A stretch of 64,000 nt of DNA from an uncultured Shewanella sp. (lineage in GTDB: Bacteria > Pseudomonadota > Gammaproteobacteria > Enterobacterales > Shewanellaceae): positions 1 through 64,000 of the forward strand of contig NZ_CANLKR010000016.1 of the NCBI RefSeq assembly GCF_947491715.1. Direction: 5' to 3'. Under the pieces are notes generated by a model. The model had not been told where the DNA came from and searched no databases. It worked only from the letters and a program-made list of their open reading frames with translations. Positions 53,138-63,207 of this stretch are shown here, in pieces; the stretch's first letter is position 1, and each line of letters opens with the position of its first letter. Position numbers and translations under genes: made by a program.

Positions 53138-56100
53138 TTAACCTCCTTCTTTATTTGCAAATTTTTCTGTAAATACTTTACCCTCATTAACTTTGTATTT
53201 TACTATATAGCCATCTGGCCTGACAGAAGTATTTCCGGGTTTAAATACACTTTTAAATTCAGCCACGACGGTATCGCCCACCTTTAAATGATCCCTTAGC
53301 TTACGTTCCAAACTGGCGTACTCTTTACCATTTAATTTACGGTTTCCGGGTGAAATGTTGAGATCTCCGCCTTGAAAGCCAAATTGATCAGCCCCCGCAT
53401 GGAAACCAATATCATTAGTTTCTCCTTTATGACCAATCATTCTATCATCATAAAAGCGATTACCGCCATCTTGTAACCTTAAACGGCCAGAGGAACTTAC
53501 TCCTCGACCTAACTCATCCGTCGTATAGGACATCCCATCAAATTCATACACCGTATTCGGTTTAGGATCTTTACATGCCGCACGATATTCGTCTCTGGTT
53601 TTTAACGATACGGTTTTTAGATTCGGATTAACGTGAGATTGGGCCTTATCATCAACTTTTGTAGGTTTTTCATGAGTAACAGGTTTCCCTTTCTTCCCAG
53701 CACCCGGCTTGTACATCTTCAGATTGCCTTGTTCAAGCAAATCTTGCACATGCGCTAGCTCATCAATAACATGCTTGCCTACGCCCGTTTTTTTCATTCG
53801 GGTGATGATCTCATCCATCACCTTACCCGTGCTTTTTCCGATAACGGCACTTTGCAACTGATCAATGGCGAATTGCTGTAACAGCGCTATGCGCTGTTCA
53901 TCTGACGCATTTTTTAAGTCATCGACAAGCTTAATGACATCCTTGATACTTTCATAAAACTCATAGGCTTTGTAAAGAAAATAGGCGCCTTGCAGCGCAA
54001 ACCAAAAAACATTATTTTCAACCGCATTTACACCTGCATCGGCGGCAATATTGACATCCGCTTTCGCGATAAAAGCCCCTAATGCAGTACCTAGCTTAGC
54101 AATATTCACACCACGGTCTTTTAAGGTTTTAATGGTTTTTAAGCCATTTACCAGTGTATAATTACCCGCAATTTGCTTTTGTTGTTCTTCCGTAAGTGAG
54201 CCTATATCCTTAGTCGTTAAGCCGTATTTTGCTAACTCATCTTTAACCTCAGTAACCTTATTGTTATATTCTGTTTGGCTTTTATAGATATCCCCTATCA
54301 CCTCCCCAGCCACAGCGCCACCTGCACCGGATAAACAACTGATTTTGTTTTTCTTGTCGCTACCATGGACATTGGCGGTGGCTAAGCCGATGCCGCACCC
54401 CAAGGCCGCATGGGACATATAACGTACAGCTTGACCTATAGACTTTTCGTCAACAGCAGCACCGATTTTCCCCGCCATTGTTCTACCCAGTTGATTTATG
54501 GCGTCTTGCTGTAAGCTTTGAACAAATTGATCACCAAAATCACTTAAATGACCATGGGAAAAAATGGTATTGATCCCCGCATTCACCGTTGCGCGAGTTA
54601 CCATTTGTGTGGCTTGATTGGCTAGTTGAATGCCAGTATTGACCTCTTTAACAACTTCACCACCTTTGACAACTTCTTGTGTGGCATCAAAAAAATCCAT
54701 ACCACCGACATATTGCAAGGCCCCCGCTGTGACCATAGACTGGGCAACCGTTCTTACCGTATCTGTGGAATGCATTTGCTTAGCGGTATCAATTAGCCCA
54801 TTACCATTGGCCAAACTTATGGCGGTTTGGGTCGATAGCGCTAGCATACCCGCAGCAATGGCGGCTTCAAATGTAGCCGCCATTCCTGCCATGCCCACGG
54901 CACCAGCGGCCGCACTGCCAGCAATCGCTGCACCGGCATTAGCAGCCAGTGCAGCTAGGCCAGCGCCACCCGTTACCACCGCCATCGCAATGGCGATCAC
55001 CGCCATGGCCGCTGGGCTTAGGTTGCTGGTTTTCTTGTGTTCATGAATGTTAAGCAGTGCTTGATAGCTGGTCTCTATGTTATCGTGGTACTCAGGGTCG
55101 TTATAGAGATCGGCCATCCATGACAGGCCTTCGGTTTTACTGAACTCATCGAGAATGTCATCTAAGGTCATGTCCTCACTTTGACCCAGCTCAATGCTTA
55201 AGCCATGAGTCGCATGAATTTTGACGCCACCAACAATATTGTTATACACCGCAGTGTCCACTTTATCGTTAATGGTTTGGGTTTTAATCTTCCACATGCC
55301 TTTTTTGACACGGTTCATGAAGTAGTGATCTTGCTCTTTAGCCAGCAGCAAGTTTATCGCGCCGTCATTGGCATTGATTTGGGTACCGTCGCCGGATTTA
55401 ATCTCGGTGGCTCTTAGCGTAATATCACCAAAATCTGAGGCGATGAGCACACCTTTACCCGCCTCTAAGGCCGAGCGAATGGCAATGGTTTGAAACTCTT
55501 GCTCTTGCAGGGTAACGTTACCGACTTTACCGTGGCGGCTTTGTTGAAACTCATCGAACTCGTTGGTGATGTAAATGCCTTGATCGGCCAAAATTTCAAT
55601 CACGCCTTGATCGGCGGTTAAGGTTGAGGCATTAATTTGAATGACGCCTGAGGCCATCAAATAAATGCTGTCTTTGGCGCTTAATACCGAGGCTGTGTGA
55701 CTGACAACCGACTGCTCTGTGTCATAGCCGCCCACTTTATCATTGCGCACATAGCTGGTTTGTTGGCTGACAATGGCAATATTGCCGTCGGCCGTCAGCA
55801 TGATCGACCCTGTTTTACTGTCGACCTTACCGCCTTGAATGATGATGTCATTCATACTGCGAATATTAATGGTACCGTTGGCATTGACGCTGGCAATGGG
55901 GCCTAAGCGGGTGCCTTGCTCATAAGGTGTGGCGTAACGGTGCACCATGGTTTTTTGCAGGTATTGATTGGCCACAATGTTAACATTCTGCTTGGCCGAT
56001 ATCGTGCCAGACAGGTTTTGCAGCGTGCCGCCCACCAGTAGATTGAGATCCCCTGATGCCACCACAGTGGCATTGGGTTTAACGATAAAGTCCCCTAAGG

Positions 56101-57025
56101 TTTTAATAAAAGTGTTACGTGCACTATAAAGTTTACCCGCATTCACTGTGACGCTATTAAAGGTTGCCTTACTGCCGCCAATGCGCACTTCATGGCTGGC
56201 TAGCATCACTTTTTCGACATATTCTTTGGGCAAATGCACTATGGGCACTAACACCCACTGACCGTTGATTTTACGTCGCTCGGGCCAAATGAAGTTTTTG
56301 TTATAGCTGTTCACTTGGCTTTGGGTCAGCTTGTCACCAAACTTAATGCCCCACTGAATAGCGGATTTGCTTTTACTGAAGGTCAACGCGGCAGCATACA
56401 AGGCATCAATTTGTATAGCCTCAGTGGCATAAGCTTCACTGACTAGATTGCGGTTCAGCAGGTTAAACACTTGTGAGCGAATGAGCCGAGATTGAACAAA
56501 CTCATCGCCAATGAGTTTAGGCACACCAAAATGCGGAATAATAATGGTGATATCCCCTGTCATAATGGGGATCATGCTGGGGGCTGGCAGGGCCCGTTTA
56601 TTGTGTTTGAGCAGCTTTTGCTGAAAGCTGGCAATGTCCTGGGAGGCGGATTTTTTACCCACCTCCACATAATTGGCGCGCTGGTAGAGATGCTTGTCTC
56701 CTTTGGCACGCTCAAATTGGGCGCTGCTACTGACGTCGCCTTGAAGTTGACTGTCAGTAATAATTTGCGCCGCCGAGGCCATACCGGGCACGACAATTTG
56801 CGCTAGCATCACAAAAGCAACAAAATAAGCCGTAAAACGTTGCAAAAGCGTCTTTGGCTGCTCAGTTAAGGGGTCTTCTTGCTGAGCATGTTGGGCTTTT
56901 TGCGCCTCTGTCAATTGCTGCTGCATTTGCCCTAAAGAAAAAGGATTGGATATGGGTAAACCAACAAATTGGCGCAACAAGTTCGCGGCAGGGCTCATCA
57001 CCCTGCGCGTTAAAAAAGGTTTCAT
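53138..57025 (-). CDS. CdiA-like exoprotein, toxin-bearing half, nuclease tip
   Basis: 1295 residues. A hydrophobic signal-like segment at about 70-88 (FVAFVMLAQIVVPGMASAA) is followed by filamentous haemagglutinin beta-helix repeats (about 280-640). An Ala/Gly-rich hydrophobic stretch (about 680-760) precedes the DUF637-type pretoxin region (about 820-920, AVRYMSHAALGCGIGLATANVHG and SCLSGAGGAVAGEVIGD) and a helical region. The C-terminal toxin (about 1140-1295) resembles Endonuclea_NS_2: YEFDGMSYTTDELGRG, IGFHAGADQFG with the catalytic-type His, LNISPGNRKLNGKEY. No typical TPS domain is seen at its N-terminus; the 937-residue protein encoded 13 nt upstream carries that. Confidence 0.85.
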   Translation of the reverse strand: MKPFLTRRVMSPAANLLRQFVGLPISNPFSLGQMQQQLTEAQKAQHAQQEDPLTEQPKTLLQRFTAYFVAFVMLAQIVVPGMASAAQIITDSQLQGDVSSSAQFERAKGDKHLYQRANYVEVGKKSASQDIASFQQKLLKHNKRALPAPSMIPIMTGDITIIIPHFGVPKLIGDEFVQSRLIRSQVFNLLNRNLVSEAYATEAIQIDALYAAALTFSKSKSAIQWGIKFGDKLTQSQVNSYNKNFIWPERRKINGQWVLVPIVHLPKEYVEKVMLASHEVRIGGSKATFNSVTVNAGKLYSARNTFIKTLGDFIVKPNATVVASGDLNLLVGGTLQNLSGTISAKQNVNIVANQYLQKTMVHRYATPYEQGTRLGPIASVNANGTINIRSMNDIIIQGGKVDSKTGSIMLTADGNIAIVSQQTSYVRNDKVGGYDTEQSVVSHTASVLSAKDSIYLMASGVIQINASTLTADQGVIEILADQGIYITNEFDEFQQSRHGKVGNVTLQEQEFQTIAIRSALEAGKGVLIASDFGDITLRATEIKSGDGTQINANDGAINLLLAKEQDHYFMNRVKKGMWKIKTQTINDKVDTAVYNNIVGGVKIHATHGLSIELGQSEDMTLDDILDEFSKTEGLSWMADLYNDPEYHDNIETSYQALLNIHEHKKTSNLSPAAMAVIAIAMAVVTGGAGLAALAANAGAAIAGSAAAGAVGMAGMAATFEAAIAAGMLALSTQTAISLANGNGLIDTAKQMHSTDTVRTVAQSMVTAGALQYVGGMDFFDATQEVVKGGEVVKEVNTGIQLANQATQMVTRATVNAGINTIFSHGHLSDFGDQFVQSLQQDAINQLGRTMAGKIGAAVDEKSIGQAVRYMSHAALGCGIGLATANVHGSDKKNKISCLSGAGGAVAGEVIGDIYKSQTEYNNKVTEVKDELAKYGLTTKDIGSLTEEQQKQIAGNYTLVNGLKTIKTLKDRGVNIAKLGTALGAFIAKADVNIAADAGVNAVENNVFWFALQGAYFLYKAYEFYESIKDVIKLVDDLKNASDEQRIALLQQFAIDQLQSAVIGKSTGKVMDEIITRMKKTGVGKHVIDELAHVQDLLEQGNLKMYKPGAGKKGKPVTHEKPTKVDDKAQSHVNPNLKTVSLKTRDEYRAACKDPKPNTVYEFDGMSYTTDELGRGVSSSGRLRLQDGGNRFYDDRMIGHKGETNDIGFHAGADQFGFQGGDLNISPGNRKLNGKEYASLERKLRDHLKVGDTVVAEFKSVFKPGNTSVRPDGYIVKYKVNEGKVFTEKFANKEGG

Positions 57026-57038
57026 TGATTCCGTTCTC

Positions 57039-59852
57039 TTATTTTGGTAAGTAAGTCATGAGTTTTTTAAGAGGGATGGTTTTTGTGATTTCTTTTTTCA
57101 CCCCCCTCACAGGTACTGTACAATGTATGACTTGATGACCACTCACTATTACTTTTTTATTATCTTTCGTACTCGTATGAGAAATATATTCATATCGGAC
57201 AACTCCAAAATGTTGGCATGGTACACCTCCCTCAATTTTCTCATTCAAGTTTTCAAAATAGTTCTTTGCTGCCGCTTTGATCTGATTCGGGGTATAACCA
57301 GTATCCTCAATCTCTTCATCGGCTACAGCTTCGTTAAGTAATTCTGTAATGCTTTGAGTGAATTTTTTGGTTTCTTTCTTGTACGCATTATTCCCTTCAA
57401 CTACGATATGTTCAGTATTCTTTTTAAAAAACTCACCCCAGACTTTTAATACAAGAGCCTCTTCAACACTTAATGGCTTACGGATTTCTAAGGTACCATG
57501 CAGTAACGTTTTGTCTTTATTGAGGTATTGCTCGATCACTTTAACAAGATCATCAGGAGCCTTAAAATAGGTTATTGAATCAAGATACTTATCTACTGCT
57601 TGTTTCTTTTTATGCTCTAATACATCGAGATCATCTATCACTAAATCAGCCGCTTTATTATTCACCCCATAGACACTGCCATGAAAGGCCAATAAGGTTT
57701 CCCCTTCAATACTGGTGGTAATGTGTTGACCCTCACACTGACGCGAGCGCATACAATCACGCACATTCATTAATGAGATTTGATCAACTTCTTGCGTTAA
57801 ATTCAATCCAATACTGTGAATTTGAGTACCTTTAAAGTGACTGTTTTGAAATAGCTCCACATAAGAAAACTCATTAATAAAAGCGCCCTTTTTCTGAACC
57901 GCTTTTGAGTGATTTGCCATATGGAGATCACCAAAAGTATAAAAACGTGCTGGAGGGGAATAAGCCACTATTTTGGAAATAGCCCCCACACCCACTGTTC
58001 CTACAGCTTGCTCTTTCGGTTTTTTTGGATCATAAATTTCTTGATTGTAGGCAAACACTTTGGTCTCTAACCCATAACGCTCATTGCTAAATGTGGGGGT
58101 ATCTATGGTGACCTTACCCGCCTGATTCGCACTGATGATGGCAGATGAGTTTAATAAATACAGATGCGCTTTAATATTGAGTTGGTTTTCAGCTTGAATA
58201 GACACTTGCTGCGCTTGCCGATTATCCACTTTAATACTGGCCGTCCAAGGCTTATTTTTAGGCGCCGTGATCTGATAGGGGTTAATGTTCTCAACGGCTT
58301 TTGCCTCAATGGCCAAGGTACTTGCCAGAATATGCGCCGATACTTGTTTATTGACCTTACCCGTTTTTTCATTGACATCATAAAAAATACCAAACTTTAA
58401 CGCCGTTGGATCCCTCGTTAACGGTAAGGCTTTTAAACTGCCATCAGAGTAGACTTCTCGCTGACTTCGAGAGCCATTAATCACAAAACCTTTATTGGCT
58501 TTTAGGGCCATCTTGGTGGCTTTTAGTCTGCCGCCAAAGCTGTTGTGAATATTATCAGTGGTCTCGATATTAAGCGTGCCTGCGGTGATCTTATCATTAT
58601 TGATCATTCGCTTGGCGGCAATGTCCACTTGATTATCGGCTTGAATAAGACCTTGTTGCCTCACACCACCTATGGCCAGCAATTTTGCATCGTGGGTGAT
58701 GATTTTCGCTGACTTAGCAATGCTAATTCCCGCCACAGATTTAATGCTGAGTAGATTATCTGATAGCAAGGTGCCTTTCAGATCCACACCTTGATGTTGC
58801 TTAGTGACTTTAGATGCCGCGATGGTTTGCAAATAAATGCCTTCATTGGGGGCATAGAATTGACCATTATGGGTACTGGTGGCTAATATATCAGAGCTTG
58901 TATTGAGCTTGGCCCCTTTCGCAATGACGATTTTTTTGGGGCTGGCAATGGCAATGCTGGCCGCCTTTAGCTCGCCGCCCACAGTATGGCTTTTACTGCT
59001 TTCCTTAGCCGCTTTAATGGCTAAATCATCATAGTTAAAGGTGAGTTCGCCGCTATAGAGGTTGATCCCCCCCGAGCCAACTGTTTTATTGCCTTTGGGG
59101 TGAACTATGTAACCGCCTTGCGGGTGCAGATCCGCATGTAGGTTTAAATCAACCATACCTGCTGTGGCAATATTATCCGCCAATAACTCAAGGGACAAAA
59201 TACCTGGCGCCGATAAATTGTTCACCTTAATAGTGCCACCAGAGCGCGCGGTTAATTGACCGACCTTGCCCTTTTTAAGCATGTCTTCCGGCTTGCTTCC
59301 CATTGTAGCAACCGCCATGGTGACACGGTTAATATTGTCAAAACCACAATTTTTACAAGTGATTGTTTGTTTAGCCCCTTTCACCAGCAACAGAACATCA
59401 GCGGGTTGACCGACAATTTTAATGTCTTGCTGTAAATTCATTTTTGTCGCTTCAATGACAATGAGCTTAGCGGGTGCTTGACCACGAAAAGCTCCCTTTG
59501 AATCGCCACCATTAAAAATGACTAAAGGTTTACCCGATACGGTAAACTCAGTGAATTTATTGTAAGAAATTCCTTTTTTGGGTGCCGCTGGTACAAACAT
59601 ATCCTGCTGAGTATTAGAGTGCTGAATAAGCTTACCCTTAACCTTATTGACAGCTTGCAAGCCAAACGTTGATGCATTGACTGAGAACACACAGACAAAC
59701 ATCATACTGATGCACAAGATCAAGCCCATCATGCTCTTCACAACATGATTAAGACTCTTCACCACAGGATCCACTACGCAGGTGCTCACACTTGCATTCA
59801 CAGGATTTAGCCGCCGACTCTTGTGTCGGCGGCTATTGAACAATAACTTCAT
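57039..59852 (-). CDS. CdiA-like exoprotein, N-terminal TPS/beta-helix half
   Basis: 937 residues. A long signal region (about 1-62, extended and basic at the start as in two-partner secretion proteins) ends VNA/STFG. The next 100 residues resemble a TPS domain, with APKKGISYNKFTEFTV and PLVIFN. Beta-helix repeats follow (about 150-640; NNLSAPGILSLELLADNI, IQADNQVDIAAKRMINND). Then a non-repetitive C-terminal part with four cysteines ends without any toxin. It is the first gene of the exoprotein operon, start preceded by AAGG. The split into two proteins is unusual. The outer membrane transporter must be encoded elsewhere. Confidence 0.82.
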   Translation of the reverse strand: MKLLFNSRRHKSRRLNPVNASVSTCVVDPVVKSLNHVVKSMMGLILCISMMFVCVFSVNASTFGLQAVNKVKGKLIQHSNTQQDMFVPAAPKKGISYNKFTEFTVSGKPLVIFNGGDSKGAFRGQAPAKLIVIEATKMNLQQDIKIVGQPADVLLLVKGAKQTITCKNCGFDNINRVTMAVATMGSKPEDMLKKGKVGQLTARSGGTIKVNNLSAPGILSLELLADNIATAGMVDLNLHADLHPQGGYIVHPKGNKTVGSGGINLYSGELTFNYDDLAIKAAKESSKSHTVGGELKAASIAIASPKKIVIAKGAKLNTSSDILATSTHNGQFYAPNEGIYLQTIAASKVTKQHQGVDLKGTLLSDNLLSIKSVAGISIAKSAKIITHDAKLLAIGGVRQQGLIQADNQVDIAAKRMINNDKITAGTLNIETTDNIHNSFGGRLKATKMALKANKGFVINGSRSQREVYSDGSLKALPLTRDPTALKFGIFYDVNEKTGKVNKQVSAHILASTLAIEAKAVENINPYQITAPKNKPWTASIKVDNRQAQQVSIQAENQLNIKAHLYLLNSSAIISANQAGKVTIDTPTFSNERYGLETKVFAYNQEIYDPKKPKEQAVGTVGVGAISKIVAYSPPARFYTFGDLHMANHSKAVQKKGAFINEFSYVELFQNSHFKGTQIHSIGLNLTQEVDQISLMNVRDCMRSRQCEGQHITTSIEGETLLAFHGSVYGVNNKAADLVIDDLDVLEHKKKQAVDKYLDSITYFKAPDDLVKVIEQYLNKDKTLLHGTLEIRKPLSVEEALVLKVWGEFFKKNTEHIVVEGNNAYKKETKKFTQSITELLNEAVADEEIEDTGYTPNQIKAAAKNYFENLNEKIEGGVPCQHFGVVRYEYISHTSTKDNKKVIVSGHQVIHCTVPVRGVKKEITKTIPLKKLMTYLPK

Positions 59853-60206
59853 AAAACAACCTTAATTGGTTTAAAAAAATAAAAGAGAAGGAAAAATAAA
59901 AGACCCACAAGGAAGGAAAATCGAGGCCATCACATTTGCATGCAGGTATTTTTGGCAACCTAATGCGGCAGGCAATCGATAGGGCAATCTCAGACCACAG
60001 TCCTTGTGTGTTTTTACCTTTTATAAAACACTTTTTATCAAACCGCTGGCTTAATCTCAGGGCTCACATTAGGCGCTTAAACTCAGTGCTTAATCTCGAA
60101 ACTAACATTAAGAGCCAAGACTCAACGTTTAGACTCGGCGCGGACACTCACTGAGTCGAGACGCTATCTCAACACCTGCCAAGCGTGTCATAAGTGCAGC
60201 TAAACA
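59853..60206. promoter_or_regulatory. Region upstream of the exoprotein operon
   Basis: 354 bp before the leftward exoprotein operon, presumably carrying its promoter. It contains imperfect repeats of a CTCA(G/A)NNCTNACATTA type (60055-60125). No ORF is convincing. Confidence 0.4.
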
Positions 60207-60632
60207 TTAGCCAACACGATAAAGGCGAATATACCCATTAGCACAATCTCCTTTTGCATCATAACCAATGTTGGTTTTCTTCCCTGTTGCAAAGGCAGTT
60301 AATAAACGCGCTAACATCTGCTGACGACGATCGGCAGGCGTTTTTGCTTCTATCGCAAAATAAGTCGTTTTACAGGTTGAATGTTCCGGCATCTTATCAA
60401 GTACAACTAAAATCATATCTGTGTGGGCATAAGTAACCACAGCGGTCACCACACCCACTTTATTCGCGTCATATTTTGCGCTCGCCCCAAAGGCACTACA
60501 CAGTCCAAAAATGATAAGACAGGCTTTCAACGTATTGCTCACATTCCCCAACCACATCAACCTAGCTAACCTAGCTAACCTAGCTAACCTAGCTAACCTA
60601 GCTGATAGTTTATTAACGCTTAACATACTCAT
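60207..60632 (-). CDS. Small secreted DUF5992-like protein with LAR repeats
   Basis: About 141 residues from the ATG at 60632 (AAAGGAT site); a longer frame upstream lacks one. The signal region contains four consecutive LAR units before the hydrophobic core, encoded by a 9-bp tandem repeat. The mature domain has DMILVVLDKMPEHSTCKTTYFAIEAKTPADRRQQMLARLLTAFATGKKTNIGYD and CANGYIRLYRVG, which I associate with DUF5992. Two cysteines could form one disulfide. Function unknown; it sits directly upstream of the exoprotein operon on the same strand. Confidence 0.68.
   Translation of the reverse strand: MSMLSVNKLSARLARLARLARLARLMWLGNVSNTLKACLIIFGLCSAFGASAKYDANKVGVVTAVVTYAHTDMILVVLDKMPEHSTCKTTYFAIEAKTPADRRQQMLARLLTAFATGKKTNIGYDAKGDCANGYIRLYRVG
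60558..60606. repeat. 9-bp tandem repeat (CTAGCTAAC)n in coding DNA
   Basis: Four exact CTAGCTAAC units (60562-60597) plus partial flanking units. Each unit adds three residues (LAR), so copy-number change would lengthen the signal peptide's N-region without shifting frame. Confidence 0.85.
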
Positions 60633-60710
60633 TGTTATCCTTTTGTTCCATTTAACTAATACAATAAAGCTATAATAATAAAACCCACACTCATGCCACT
60701 TGACCCGCAA

Positions 60711-61063
60711 TATGTGGCAATTGACTGCAACATATAGAGATATACAGTGACATATAGAAACAAATGTTAACCATGAGTTTTAGAGGGGTTGGATAATAGC
60801 GGTTCGTTAAACACTTGCAACAAGCATGTTTGATATTAGGCTGTTTTTAAAGCAATTCAATACCAATGTCTAATAGGTGCTTATAATAAGAAGAAGGGAA
60901 AAGGAAAGGATGAACCTAAGTTAGCAGCTAAGCGAGTAAGAAGAGCGGTTATCACATCAAGGAATAACCGCTGTCACTGCCATGTACACCATAAGTGTGC
61001 TCATGCTAAATATACATGATTTTCATGTATAGCTTTTTATAACTTGATGCACGTAAAAATGCG
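60711..61063. other. Intergenic region with inverted repeats
   Basis: 353 bp between two leftward genes. AGCGGTTAT (60944-60952) / ATAACCGCT (60964-60972) and TATACATGA (61011-61019) / TCATGTATA (61023-61031) form hairpins. The second lies just after the stop of the large secreted protein gene and may terminate it, though its T-run is weak. No ORF seen. Confidence 0.5.
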
Positions 61064-62770
61064 TTATTTCCACGTATAGCTTAAGCTTTTATCACCAACG
61101 GAAATGCGGCCATAGTATTGAAACTGCCATTCTTTCCAGTTCCATGTATAGCTTTCTTTATAGCTGGAGGCACGAATAACATCAACAAAGGCACTGTAAC
61201 TGCCATGAGTTTGTACATTGCCGACATAACTGCCCCACATTTGTCTGCCTCTGTCACCTTTGCAGCTATAAATACCATTGTTTTTATCGGTACAATCTCG
61301 AAACATGGCCACATAACTGTTACCTTTGCGACCCACAAGCCAGCGGCCTTCTTGCTGCCACTCATCAAACTCACTCTCAGGCCAGTAGACATTCACTTTA
61401 GTGCTGATCTCCCCCAGCCCAAAAGTATTCGCTAAGCTTATCTCCGTATTGGGCCAATATAAAATAAGGGCTAAATTATCTTGTTGGAATACTTTCGGTA
61501 AGTGGGTATTGGCCGTATAAGGTCGGTAGGTTTGCCAGTCATCCACATTCCCCGATAACGGCCAAACGGCAACATCATCTGCAACTGCAATAATCGGCCA
61601 TTGCTGATAGCCATAATACCCACCCCAGTAATTATCCATTGAACTCAATGCTGAGCCCGCATGTTTAAAAACATTCAACTTAGTGCCAGTGAGCACTGAG
61701 CTGCGACTAAAAGTCGCACCTATGGTCGCGGCAGTATCGGCGAACCATTGCAAAGCATTAGGAATACCAGCAAAATTTTTAAAGGCTTCATGCTGTGAGA
61801 GATCATAATGATTGATGGTCCACAAAGTATCTTCGGCAACCGAAGGCGCAAAATAGCCCCCCATACTCCACTGAAATACCGTTCTATCTTCACGATTGAG
61901 GCGGCTATTTAAGCTAAAACTTTCACCTAATGAGTGACCGTTGACAAATTGCCCCGAAAACTGTGGTTGCCAAGAATCAAGCACTGGCGTCATATCCAAA
62001 GCACTTGTGGCCAAAAAGCTGACATCCATTCCTGGATTTTGTGGCACACTGCCTATGCCTGTAAGTAAATAAATCAAGCCATGATTACCTGGGTTTCGAT
62101 AATGCTCGGTATAGCCCCGGCCCGCCGTTGGCGCGAAAGTGCCCGCCTCTGTGGTAAAGAGTAAAAACTGTTTGAGCAATTTTTGTGCTGCTAATTCAGC
62201 TTTGGCTTTAATTTCGCTATCTATGGCAAAATCCGCTAAATTGAGTAAGCCCGCTAAGGTAAATTTATAATACACGGGAGAATTAAACTCATAAAAACCA
62301 TGAGCGACTTTTAAGTCTAAATAATGCCTTAGTCTTTGTGCTAACGTTGGTGTTGGGGCTCGACCAAAGTGCTCATGCAATAACCATTCGCTGGACATCC
62401 ACATGATCATATGATTTTCAGACCAATACTGATATTTTTTCTCGCCTTGGCTGATCCAATACGGGAAATGCTCAATGCCCGTCAAAATACGATCATCATA
62501 CTGATCGGAATTGAGTAAAATACGTATGAGTTTGATTAGGCCAAAATCGGGGATCCCAGCGGTTTGTATATTAGCTATCATAGCTTCAACCATGGCCGAA
62601 TTCTCTATGCCTTGATAGCTTAGTGCCAGCATATTGTCATGGTTTGGGGAAACTAAGGATTGAGTGAGTATTTCATCCACTCGATTTTGATATGATTGAC
62701 TATCCAGCGCGTTAACGGCTGGCGAAAACATAAAAATAAGCAGCAAATAAACACAATAAAATGGTTTCAT
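61064..62770 (-). CDS. Large secreted protein of unknown function
   Basis: 568 residues from the ATG at 62770, chosen because GGAGGACG lies 6 nt upstream and a signal peptide (MKPFYCVYLLLIFMFSPAVNA) then starts the protein. The N-terminal 330 residues look helical with repeated aromatic-rich hairpins (YWSENHMIMWMSSEWLLHEHFGRAP, YKFTLAGLLNLADFAID), like an alpha/alpha toroid of polysaccharide-degrading enzymes. The C-terminal part is beta-rich and ends KSLSYTWK. I do not recognise the family; a glycan-active enzyme is a guess. Confidence 0.75.
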   Translation of the reverse strand: MKPFYCVYLLLIFMFSPAVNALDSQSYQNRVDEILTQSLVSPNHDNMLALSYQGIENSAMVEAMIANIQTAGIPDFGLIKLIRILLNSDQYDDRILTGIEHFPYWISQGEKKYQYWSENHMIMWMSSEWLLHEHFGRAPTPTLAQRLRHYLDLKVAHGFYEFNSPVYYKFTLAGLLNLADFAIDSEIKAKAELAAQKLLKQFLLFTTEAGTFAPTAGRGYTEHYRNPGNHGLIYLLTGIGSVPQNPGMDVSFLATSALDMTPVLDSWQPQFSGQFVNGHSLGESFSLNSRLNREDRTVFQWSMGGYFAPSVAEDTLWTINHYDLSQHEAFKNFAGIPNALQWFADTAATIGATFSRSSVLTGTKLNVFKHAGSALSSMDNYWGGYYGYQQWPIIAVADDVAVWPLSGNVDDWQTYRPYTANTHLPKVFQQDNLALILYWPNTEISLANTFGLGEISTKVNVYWPESEFDEWQQEGRWLVGRKGNSYVAMFRDCTDKNNGIYSCKGDRGRQMWGSYVGNVQTHGSYSAFVDVIRASSYKESYTWNWKEWQFQYYGRISVGDKSLSYTWK

Positions 62771-62833
62771 TGAACGTCCTCCTGACATTAAAAGGGGATC
62801 ACCTGAGACATGGCCCAAGTGCGCAGTAAGCAC

Positions 62834-63207
62834 TTATTAAACTATCACTAAGCCAGTGCCCAATACGCTAACCCACTTTCAATGTCACAAAAGCATCCGT
62901 TTCTGCTTTACGACTCAGAACATTTTTGTGTCTATTTTTCCATTAAAAAAGCCAGTCACACAATGTCACTGGCTTTGATATAAGCCTTTATTCAATCAAT
63001 TGACTCAATAAGCGAATAAAAAAACATTGGCCTCACTAAACTAGCATTCATTCCGCCAAACATTAATTAATCATTAATTAATCATTAATTCTTCATTAAC
63101 TATTCGCCAATCAATGAGCCACTCCCCATCAACTAAGATCAGCACGAATCATTTAATGATGGATTAAACGGGATCATCACAAACTTGATAGTCAGTAAAG
63201 CCAATCC
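62834..63207. other. Region downstream of ligA
   Basis: 374 bp containing the ligA terminator (62945-62976) and an 11-bp tandem repeat CATTAATTAAT at 63061-63090. No gene supported. Confidence 0.5.
62945..62976 (-). terminator. Probable ligA terminator
   Basis: Stem AAAGCCAGT / ACTGGCTTT. On the minus strand the hairpin is followed by six T residues. Confidence 0.7.

Noticed and set aside
54630..55046. Long plus-strand Ala/Pro-rich ORF inside the exoprotein gene
   Set aside because: Antisense shadow of the Ala/Gly-rich stretch; composition explained by the reverse complement of GCC codons.
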